Positions 7,447 to 14,019 of a stretch of 18,146 bases of DNA are shown in pieces; positions within the stretch are counted from its first letter, which is position 1; each line of letters begins with the position of its first letter. Under the pieces are notes generated by a model. It was not told where the DNA came from, ran no database searches, and worked only from the letters and a program-made list of their open reading frames with translations. The stretch covers positions 1 to 18,146 of the forward strand of contig JABHQB010000082.1 in assembly GCA_018695965.1 (NCBI GenBank), read 5' to 3'. A program made the position numbers and the translations under genes. This DNA is from Flavobacteriales bacterium. GTDB lineage: Bacteria; Bacteroidota; Bacteroidia; Flavobacteriales; BACL11.

Positions 7447-9006
7447 GTGAAAAAGACACCATATCTATTAGCTCTACTTCCTATTCTATTTCTAATCGGA
7501 TTACTTTCAATAAATGTTTATTTGTATGGTGATGATTCCTTGGGAGGATCTAATCAATTAGCTTTACTATTTTCAGGAGCGTTAGCTGCTATTATCGGTA
7601 TTTTATATGGAAACAACTGGAAAGATATACTTGAAGGAATTAGCAAAAGCATAAAATCGGTTACTCCATCAATTATTATCTTATTATTAATTGGATCTCT
7701 TGCTGGAACATGGTTAATATCAGGTATAGTGCCAGCAATGATTTACTATGGATTACAAATTTTAAATCCTGAAATATTCCTATTTGTAACCGCAATTATA
7801 ACAGCTATTGTAAGTTTATCTACTGGAAGTTCTTGGAGTACAATTGCCACTATTGGTATTGCTCTTTTAGGAATTGGACAAGCACTTGGTTTGCCAGTAG
7901 GTCTTATTGGTGGAGCAATTATTTCTGGAGCTTATTTTGGAGATAAGATGTCTCCCCTATCAGACACTACTAATTTAGCTCCTGCAATGGCAGGAACCGA
8001 TTTATTTACACATATCAGATATATGATGTACACAACTATACCTTCATTTATCATAACTCTAATTATATTTTTAGTGATTGGTTTTAATTATTCAACTGAT
8101 ATTTCATCTGAACACATTAATCAAATGTTAAATATTTTATCAAATAATTTTACTATTACACCATTATTATTTATTGTTCCTCTACTAGTAATAATCCTGA
8201 TAGTGAAAAAAGTACCAGCAATTCCATCTTTATTTATTGGTGTTTTATTAGGAGCTTTATTTGCAATAATATTCCAACCTCATATTGTTATATCTAAAGA
8301 AGTATCAGGAGAAACAGAAAGTACTATTAACAGCACTTATAAAGGAATTATTAATTCCATGAGTATAAAAACAGACTTAGAAGAAACAAATAATAAAATA
8401 AATGATATCATTCCTGTAAAGTACAAATCTAAGAATGGTGAGCAATTAGAAATGAAGTTTTCAGAAGCAATGACATTAGGTGAAGTAGATGCAAAACATC
8501 CTGCAGTTTTAGAATCTAAAAATAGAGGTAATTTATTAAAATCTGCAGGTATGTATGGAATGTTAAATACAATTTGGCTTATCATTTGTGCTATGATTTT
8601 TGGAGGAATACTAGAATCTACAGGACTTCTTAGAAGAATTGCTGAACCAATAATAAATTATGCTAAATCAACAGGGAGCTTAGTAGCTACAACTACCGGA
8701 ACATGCATCTTTTTCAATATTACAGCTTCTGATCAATATATAAGTATTGTTGTTCCAGGTAGAATGTTTGCAGATAGCTATAAAGAAAAAGGATTAGCTC
8801 CTGAAAATTTAAGTAGAACACTAGAAGATAGTGGAACTGTAACTTCCGTTTTGATTCCATGGAACACTTGTGGAGCTACACAATCAGCTGTTTTGGGTGT
8901 TGCTACCTTAAGCTACCTGCCTTATTGTTTTTTTAATTTAATTTCCCCAATTATGACAATTATATACGCTTACTTAGGAATTAAGATTAAAAAACTAAGA
9001 GAATAA
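7447..9006 (+). CDS. nhaC: NhaC-type Na+/H+ antiporter
   Basis: This is a 519-residue inner-membrane antiporter exchanging cytoplasmic Na+ for external protons. Many hydrophobic segments are visible, with NhaC-type motifs TGSSWST (126-132), AYFGDKMSPLSDTTNLAP (162-179) and DSGTVTSVLIPWNTCGA (461-477). The two discontinuous, Gly/Ser/Thr-rich helices fit the inverted-repeat fold of the ion transporter superfamily. A long hydrophilic loop (about 280-365) separates the two halves; I have seen similar loops described in Bacteroidota members but cannot assign it a role. The start is GTG at 7447, since no ATG lies nearby and the MKKTPYLLALLP N-terminus is sensible. Only three bases separate it from wzc, so it is probably on the capsule export message. 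Its 3' end overlaps the convergent cysteine desulfurase by 12 bases. Related Mg2+/citrate or malate-Na+/lactate carriers are alternatives for the substrate. Confidence 0.9.
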   Translation: MKKTPYLLALLPILFLIGLLSINVYLYGDDSLGGSNQLALLFSGALAAIIGILYGNNWKDILEGISKSIKSVTPSIIILLLIGSLAGTWLISGIVPAMIYYGLQILNPEIFLFVTAIITAIVSLSTGSSWSTIATIGIALLGIGQALGLPVGLIGGAIISGAYFGDKMSPLSDTTNLAPAMAGTDLFTHIRYMMYTTIPSFIITLIIFLVIGFNYSTDISSEHINQMLNILSNNFTITPLLFIVPLLVIILIVKKVPAIPSLFIGVLLGALFAIIFQPHIVISKEVSGETESTINSTYKGIINSMSIKTDLEETNNKINDIIPVKYKSKNGEQLEMKFSEAMTLGEVDAKHPAVLESKNRGNLLKSAGMYGMLNTIWLIICAMIFGGILESTGLLRRIAEPIINYAKSTGSLVATTTGTCIFFNITASDQYISIVVPGRMFADSYKEKGLAPENLSRTLEDSGTVTSVLIPWNTCGATQSAVLGVATLSYLPYCFFNLISPIMTIIYAYLGIKIKKLRE

Positions 9007-10134
9007 TTCTTTCAATTTATCTATTGTAAAATCAATATCTTCTTTTGTATTATATTTACTAAAAGAAAAACGAATTCCTGGTCGATTACTTTCAGGAACT
9101 ATCTCTGTAAGTACATGAGACCCTTTACTACTTCCTGAAGCGCAAGCACTTCCTCCACTACAAGCAACTCCCAAAATATCCAGATTAAAAAGTAGCATTT
9201 CTGCAATATCTGTTTCTGGAAAATGACAAGATAAAACGGTATACAAACTGTTATCCATATCTGTACATTTTCCGTAAAACTGAACATCTTCAAGTTCAGT
9301 TTGTAGTTTCTCCATCATATATATTTTCAGACCTTTAATATAGTCAGTTTCTTCTTCTAAGTTCTCATATGCCATTTCCATTGCCATAGCAAGAGCTGCT
9401 ATTCCATAAATGTTCTCAGTACCAGCTCTCATATTTCGTTCTTGTCCTCCACCTCTTAATAAAGGTTTTATCTGTATATTTTCTGATATATAAACAAATC
9501 CTACTCCTTTAGGTCCGTGAAATTTATGTGCAGAGGCAGCCATAAAGTCAACATTTAATTTCTGCATATCAAATGGAAAATGAGCCATTGTTTGTACTGT
9601 GTCTGAATGGAAGATAGCATTATGTTCTTTGCAAATATCTCCTATTACTTTTATATCTTGTATTGTTCCAATTTCGTTGTTTGCGTGCATTATTGATACA
9701 AAAGTTCTTGGATTACTTGATAAAAGTTCCTTTAAATGAGACATAGAAATCACTCCATTCTTATCAATATCAACATACGAAAGTTTTATTAACCCTTCTT
9801 TCTCTAAATCTTCTAAAGGAAATAATACTGCATGATGAGAAAGTCTTGATGTAATAGCATGAGTTATTTTATGATCGTGAATAGCGCATTTTATAGCCAT
9901 ATTGTCCGCCTCCGTACCCCCAGAAGTAAAAAAAATACTACCAGGTGAAGTATTTAATAATTCAGCTATCTTTTTTCTAGCTCCTTCTACAACAATCTTG
10001 GATTCTCTACCATAAGAATGAACAGAAGAAGGATTAGCAAAATGAGATTTCATCATTTCACTCATCATATCAATAATTTCAGGTGCTATTGGAGTTGTAG
10101 ATGCATTATCTAAAAACACTCTTTTATTACTCAT
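8995..10134 (-). CDS. Cysteine desulfurase, group I (NifS/IscS type)
   Basis: This PLP enzyme of 379 residues converts cysteine to alanine and holds the sulfur as a persulfide for Fe-S cluster or tRNA thiolation pathways. Visible landmarks are the N-terminal DNASTTP, TSGGTEADN (70-78), the ring-stacking H101 in SHHAV, HANNEIG (150-156), D178 and Q181 in HSDTVQ for the cofactor ring, and the Schiff-base lysine K204 in SAHKFHGPKG. The catalytic cysteine is C331 in GGSACASGSSKGSHVL, whose long flexible loop places it in group I (IscS/NifS) and not with SufS. R354 in RPGIRFSFSKYN lies where the substrate carboxylate is bound, but R351 could also be considered. No iscU, scaffold or regulator is adjacent, so I leave the symbol open. 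The start codon overlaps the glmM stop in TAATG, implying coupled translation. Confidence 0.93.
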   Translation of the reverse strand: MSNKRVFLDNASTTPIAPEIIDMMSEMMKSHFANPSSVHSYGRESKIVVEGARKKIAELLNTSPGSIFFTSGGTEADNMAIKCAIHDHKITHAITSRLSHHAVLFPLEDLEKEGLIKLSYVDIDKNGVISMSHLKELLSSNPRTFVSIMHANNEIGTIQDIKVIGDICKEHNAIFHSDTVQTMAHFPFDMQKLNVDFMAASAHKFHGPKGVGFVYISENIQIKPLLRGGGQERNMRAGTENIYGIAALAMAMEMAYENLEEETDYIKGLKIYMMEKLQTELEDVQFYGKCTDMDNSLYTVLSCHFPETDIAEMLLFNLDILGVACSGGSACASGSSKGSHVLTEIVPESNRPGIRFSFSKYNTKEDIDFTIDKLKELFS

Positions 10135-11513
10135 TAGATTAGTTCTTTTATTTCGTTTATCATCTTTTGTGCAAAGGAATTTGCTTTCTCCTCCCCTTCA
10201 CTTTCTGCATATATTCTAATAATTGGCTCAGTGTTTGATTTTCTTAAATGAATCCAACCATCTTCAAAATCAATTTTTAAACCATCTATTGTTGTAATTT
10301 GTTCGTTTTTGTACTTCTCTTCTAAAGTAGATAAAATATTATCTATATTAATTTCAGAAGTTAGTTCTATCTTATTCTTTGAAATAAAATAATTAGGATA
10401 AAAATCTCTTAATTCCTTAATAGAAATTTTCTTTTCCGCAAGTTGAGTTAAAAACAGAGCGATTCCTACTAGTGCATCTCTACCATAATGTAATTCTGGA
10501 TAGATAATTCCACCATTTCCTTCTCCTCCAATAATCGCATTTGTTGCTTTCATTTTTTCCACCACATTTACCTCTCCAACAGCTGATGATTCATAGTTAC
10601 ATTTATGATTATTTGTTATATCTCTAAGAGCTCTTGTTGACGATAAATTAGAAACAGTATTTCCAGGAGTTTTAGATAAAACAAAATCAGAAACTGTAAC
10701 TAAGGTATATTCTTCTCCGAACATACTTCCATCTTCACAAACTAGCGCTAACCTATCTACATCAGGATCAACGACAATACCAAGATCAGCATTTTCTTCT
10801 ACTACTAGTTTAGATATTTCGGTTAGGTTTTCTGCTAATGGCTCAGGATTGTGAGGAAACTCTCCATTTGGTTCGCAATATAATTTTATGCACTCTACTC
10901 CCATTCTTTCCAACAATCTTGGAACCATAAACCCACCAGTTGAATTTACAGCATCTACTACAACTCTAAATCCAGCAGATTTTACTAAATCTACATCTAC
11001 TAAAGATAGATTCAGAACTTCTTCAATATGTTTGTCGTTGTAGGAATCATCAAAAGTATATTTTCCTAAATCATTTACCTCAGAAAAAGAAAAATCTTCA
11101 CTTTCTGCAACTTTCAGTACTTCTTCTCCATTCTGAGCAGATAAAAACTCCCCTTTATTGTTTAGTAACTTAAGTGCATTCCACTGTTTCGGATTATGGC
11201 TTGCAGTAATAATAATCCCTCCAGCGCTTTCATGAAGTTGTACAGCAACTTCAACTGTTGGAGTTGTAGACAGTCCAATATCTAACACATCAAAACCACA
11301 TCCGATTAAGGTTCCTGAAACAATATTACTTACCATTTCTCCAGAAACCCTAGCGTCTCTTCCGATAATAATTGTATTGGAAGAATGGTTTTTACTTCTA
11401 ATAAATTTGGAATAAGAAGAGGTGAATTTTACAATATCTAATGGAGAAAGTGAATCTCCCACTTCCCCTCCAATTGTTCCTCTTATTCCTGAAATTGATT
11501 TTATTAGAGTCAT
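10134..11513 (-). CDS. glmM: Phosphoglucosamine mutase (GlmM-type phosphohexomutase)
   Basis: This 459-residue alpha-D-phosphohexomutase most likely converts GlcN-6-P to GlcN-1-P, the route to UDP-GlcNAc for peptidoglycan and lipid A. It opens with the substrate-loop sequence SGIRGT and shows the four family signatures in order. These are the phosphoserine loop TASHNPKQWNALK (S105 is the catalytic serine), the metal loop DPDVDR (249-254), the sugar-binding GEGNGG (330-335) and the phosphate-binding RKSNTEPIIRIYAE (424-437). The C-terminal RxSNTEP and GEGNGG fit GlmM better than phosphomannomutase/phosphoglucomutase enzymes (usually GEMSGH), but the N-terminus differs from the classical FGTDGIRG, so some substrate uncertainty remains. 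It is the first gene of a two-gene unit with the cysteine desulfurase. A candidate -7 box sits 24 bases upstream inside an inverted repeat. Confidence 0.88.
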   Translation of the reverse strand: MTLIKSISGIRGTIGGEVGDSLSPLDIVKFTSSYSKFIRSKNHSSNTIIIGRDARVSGEMVSNIVSGTLIGCGFDVLDIGLSTTPTVEVAVQLHESAGGIIITASHNPKQWNALKLLNNKGEFLSAQNGEEVLKVAESEDFSFSEVNDLGKYTFDDSYNDKHIEEVLNLSLVDVDLVKSAGFRVVVDAVNSTGGFMVPRLLERMGVECIKLYCEPNGEFPHNPEPLAENLTEISKLVVEENADLGIVVDPDVDRLALVCEDGSMFGEEYTLVTVSDFVLSKTPGNTVSNLSSTRALRDITNNHKCNYESSAVGEVNVVEKMKATNAIIGGEGNGGIIYPELHYGRDALVGIALFLTQLAEKKISIKELRDFYPNYFISKNKIELTSEINIDNILSTLEEKYKNEQITTIDGLKIDFEDGWIHLRKSNTEPIIRIYAESEGEEKANSFAQKMINEIKELI

Positions 11514-11517
11514 AAAC

Positions 11518-11544
11518 AGTTTTGTTTTTTAATGAAACAAAACT
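11518..11544. repeat. Perfect 10-base inverted repeat between glmM and the ComA-family gene
   Basis: AGTTTTGTTT at 11518-11527 and AAACAAAACT at 11535-11544 are exact reverse complements around a seven-base spacer. The repeat lies just upstream of the glmM start codon, and its right arm contains most of the candidate glmM -7 box. It could be an operator or a leader hairpin. With few GC pairs and no following T-run on either strand it is unlikely to be a terminator. Confidence 0.6.
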
Positions 11545-11545
11545 A
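11538..11545 (-). promoter_or_regulatory. Candidate -7 box for glmM
   Basis: Read on the minus strand this is TAGTTTTG, matching TAnnTTTG, 24 bases upstream of the glmM ATG. No -33 TTTG is seen at the expected spacing. It overlaps one arm of the inverted repeat at 11518-11544. Confidence 0.4.
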
Positions 11546-11565
11546 AGAAATAATCTAATTTCTGC

Positions 11566-11573
11566 TATCTTTG
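11566..11573 (+). promoter_or_regulatory. Candidate -7 box for the ComA-popT-aroE unit
   Basis: TATCTTTG matches TAnnTTTG and lies 22 bases upstream of the ATG at 11596. This is typical spacing for Bacteroidota genes with short leaders. The -33 element is not obvious. Confidence 0.55.
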
Positions 11574-11595
11574 CAATACTTAATAATATGATAAT

Positions 11596-12363
11596 ATGAA
11601 CTTCTTTTTAACAGACATCCCTGAAAGAACAAAACAACCTAGGGATTGTGGACTAACAATGATGATGGATAAGGGTTTAAGTTTTAATCAGGCAAAAGAG
11701 TTTATTGAAATGAACTCAGAATATACGGATATTATTAAATTAGGATTTGGAACTTCATCTATTTCACCTAATGTCGAAAAAAAAATTGAACTCTATCAAG
11801 ATGCAGGTTTAAAGGTCTATTTAGGAGGAACTCTATTCGAATCTTTCATAATTAGAGGGATGTATGAAGAATATAAAGATTTACTCAGAAAATGGAATTT
11901 AAAGATGTGTGAAGTTTCTGATGGATCAATAGAAATAGATCATAAAGAAAAGTGTAATTATATTTCTGATTTATCAGAAGAATTTTTAGTAGTCTCTGAA
12001 GTTGGATCAAAAGATGAGAACAAAGATTTACGAACTGATTTATGGATTGAATTAATGCAAAAAGAATTAGAATCAGGAAGTTGGAAAGTGATAGCGGAAG
12101 CAAGAGAAGGAGGAAATGTTGGTGTCTTTGGAAAAGAAGGGAAAGTTAAATCTGATTTAATAGATCAAATAATTAAAAATGTACCATCCGATAAGATTCT
12201 TTGGGAAGCACCAATTAAACAACAACAAGTTTGGTTTATTAAACTTTTAGGAGCTAATGTAAACTTAGGAAATATATCGCATAATGAAATTATACCTTTA
12301 GAAACACTCAGAATTGGTTTAAGAGGAGATACTTTCTTTGATTATTTATCTAAAAAAATATAA
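11596..12363 (+). CDS. comA: Phosphosulfolactate synthase homologue (ComA family)
   Basis: In methanogens ComA joins sulfite to phosphoenolpyruvate to give (R)-phosphosulfolactate, the first step of coenzyme M synthesis. This 255-residue protein keeps the family's conserved blocks along a TIM-barrel length: RDCGLTMMMDKGLS (16-29), IKLGFGT (47-53), YLGGTLFE (75-82), CEVSDGSIEI (105-114), SEVGSKD (134-140), EAREGG (168-173), LWEAPIKQQQ (202-211) and NVNLGN (221-226). The charged residues in these blocks are intact, so an active enzyme is likely. The product's fate is unknown here: no comB or comC homologue is in the window and coenzyme M is not expected in this group. It is the first gene of an operon and its stop overlaps the DUF368 start in TAATG. 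The family name is firm; the physiological reaction is inference. Confidence 0.85.
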   Translation: MNFFLTDIPERTKQPRDCGLTMMMDKGLSFNQAKEFIEMNSEYTDIIKLGFGTSSISPNVEKKIELYQDAGLKVYLGGTLFESFIIRGMYEEYKDLLRKWNLKMCEVSDGSIEIDHKEKCNYISDLSEEFLVVSEVGSKDENKDLRTDLWIELMQKELESGSWKVIAEAREGGNVGVFGKEGKVKSDLIDQIIKNVPSDKILWEAPIKQQQVWFIKLLGANVNLGNISHNEIIPLETLRIGLRGDTFFDYLSKKI

Positions 12364-13262
12364 TGAAGAAATATCTATTACTCTTTATAAAAGGTATTGC
12401 TATGGGAATAGCAAATATAATTCCAGGAGTGTCAGGGGGAACTATAGCTCTTATTACAAGAATTTATGAAGAATTTATTGTCTCTTTAAAATCTTTTGAT
12501 CTTAAAGCATTGAAGATGTTATTATCATTTAAAATAAAAAAGTTTATAAAGTATACTAACTTTTATTTTCTATTAGCTGTTTTGGGAGGATCTACATTTA
12601 GTATGATTAGTATTGCAAAGATATTGGGAAAATTGTTTGATGAAAACCCAATTTCTGTTTGGTCATTCTTTTTTGGACTTATTTTAGCCTCCGTTTATTA
12701 TGTGGGATGTAGAGTTGAAAAATGGAAACTAGGACCTATATTATTTTTTATAATAGGTACTGGATTTGCGATATCCTTAACTTTTCTTTCTAATTCACCT
12801 ATTCATAATGAAAGTCTATTATATGTCTTTATTTGTGGAGTAGTTGGTGTAAGTGGAATGCTTATTCCAGGCCTTTCTGGATCTTTCATTTTAATACTTA
12901 TGGGAACTTATGAATTATTGATGATAGAATCTTTATCAAATCCAATAAATAATATCGTCATACTAAGTATATTCATATTAGGGTCTATTGTTGGGCTTAT
13001 TTTATTCTCTCATGTAATTGCATGGTTTTTAAAATATTTTAAAGATTATATCCTTGCCTTGCTCACAGGTTTTATTTTAGGATCTTTGATTATAATTTGG
13101 CCATGGCAAAATTGTATTGAAGAAACTAACACTAAAATCAAATGCTTGGAATATGAAAAATATATTCCTGAATTAGATCTTTCGTTATTACCATCCGTCT
13201 TATTAATGATATTGGGTTATTTATTAGTGATGAAATTAGAAACTTTTTCGAAAACTGACTAA
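12363..13262 (+). CDS. popT: DUF368 undecaprenyl-phosphate translocase (PopT family)
   Basis: DUF368 proteins were recently shown to return the lipid carrier undecaprenyl phosphate (C55-P) from the outer to the inner leaflet of the cytoplasmic membrane after peptidoglycan, capsule or O-antigen assembly. This 299-residue protein is almost wholly hydrophobic and contains the two family hallmarks PGVSGGT (21-27) and PGLSGSF (169-175). Each lies in a similar hydrophobic setting (IANIIPGVSGGTIALI and GMLIPGLSGSFILIL), which reveals an internal duplication with two re-entrant loops. The N-terminal MKK is followed at once by the first membrane segment. Both junctions are TAATG: it overlaps the ComA-family gene upstream and aroE downstream by one base. 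Function follows from family membership; regulation is not evident beyond the shared promoter. Confidence 0.9.
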   Translation: MKKYLLLFIKGIAMGIANIIPGVSGGTIALITRIYEEFIVSLKSFDLKALKMLLSFKIKKFIKYTNFYFLLAVLGGSTFSMISIAKILGKLFDENPISVWSFFFGLILASVYYVGCRVEKWKLGPILFFIIGTGFAISLTFLSNSPIHNESLLYVFICGVVGVSGMLIPGLSGSFILILMGTYELLMIESLSNPINNIVILSIFILGSIVGLILFSHVIAWFLKYFKDYILALLTGFILGSLIIIWPWQNCIEETNTKIKCLEYEKYIPELDLSLLPSVLLMILGYLLVMKLETFSKTD

Positions 13263-13987
13263 TGAAAAAATATGCTCTATTAGGAAAGTCACTCTCTCAT
13301 TCCTTCTCAGAACAATATTTCTCCGAGAAATTTTTGAAGGAAGGTATTAATAATACAGAGTATATTAATCTGGAATTAGATAATTTAAATAATCTTAAAT
13401 ATAAAATAAAACAATTAAACCTTTCTGGATTCAATGTAACAATACCATATAAAATCGAAATAATATCAAAATTAGATTTCGTCTCTAATCAAGCAAAAAC
13501 AATAAATGCGGTAAATACAGTAAAAGTAATAGAAGGAAAATTACATGGGTTTAATACAGATGTTATTGGATTTACAAAAAGTATTGTACCTCAATTAAAC
13601 AAAAGAAAAACTGCTCTAGTATTAGGAAATGGAGGATCGTCTAAAGCAATTCAATTTGCACTACATAAACTAAATATTAATTGGAAGGTTGTTAGTAGAA
13701 ATACTGATTTTGATTATCGTCAGATTACTAAAGAAACAATAGATTCAGTAGAGATTATTATTAATTGCACTCCACTTGGAACTTACCCAAAGATAGAGGA
13801 ATATCCTCAACTTCCTTATAATCTATTAAATTCGAAACATTTACTTTATGATTTAGTATATAATCCTAAAGAGACTAAGTTTTTAACTTTCGGATTAGCA
13901 AACAATTGCAGTATTAAAAATGGGGAAGAAATGTTAGTTCTACAAGCAGAAGAAAGTTGGAAAATCTGGAACTCCGATATCAGATAA
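13262..13987 (+). CDS. aroE: Shikimate dehydrogenase
   Basis: This enzyme reduces 3-dehydroshikimate to shikimate with NADPH, the fourth step of chorismate and aromatic amino acid synthesis. The 241-residue length is slightly short for AroE (about 245-290). Key features are the shikimate-binding SLSHSFS (10-16), NVTIPYK with catalytic K64, INAVNT (81-86), GFNTD with catalytic D100, the nucleotide loop LGNGGSSKA (121-129), NCTPLGTYP (168-176) and LYDLVYNPKETKFL (195-208). The nucleotide loop has GNGGSS where many AroE proteins have GAGGAA. After the loop, SRN (145-147) occupies the usual NADP-selective position. The tail contains the substrate-contacting NGEEMLVLQA. The gene begins one base inside the popT stop codon and is followed after 32 bases by the DUF349 gene. 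Confidence 0.94.
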   Translation: MKKYALLGKSLSHSFSEQYFSEKFLKEGINNTEYINLELDNLNNLKYKIKQLNLSGFNVTIPYKIEIISKLDFVSNQAKTINAVNTVKVIEGKLHGFNTDVIGFTKSIVPQLNKRKTALVLGNGGSSKAIQFALHKLNINWKVVSRNTDFDYRQITKETIDSVEIIINCTPLGTYPKIEEYPQLPYNLLNSKHLLYDLVYNPKETKFLTFGLANNCSIKNGEEMLVLQAEESWKIWNSDIR

Positions 13988-13993
13988 TTTTTG

Positions 13994-14001
13994 TAAATTT
14001 G
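13994..14001 (+). promoter_or_regulatory. Candidate -7 box for DUF349-uvrB
   Basis: TAAATTTG matches TAnnTTTG in the 32-base gap after aroE and lies 18 bases before the ATG at 14020. It suggests that the DUF349 gene and uvrB can be transcribed independently of the upstream operon. No clear -33 element is seen. Confidence 0.45.
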
Positions 14002-14019
14002 TAATTAAATTAATAGAAA

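Noticed and set aside
9099..9293. Open frame of 64 codons on the minus strand inside the cysteine desulfurase gene, and similar short frames inside ccsBA, wzc, nhaC, comA, DUF349 and uvrB
   Set aside because: They lie wholly within well-supported genes in another frame or strand, have no recognisable domain and are expected by chance in AT-rich coding DNA.
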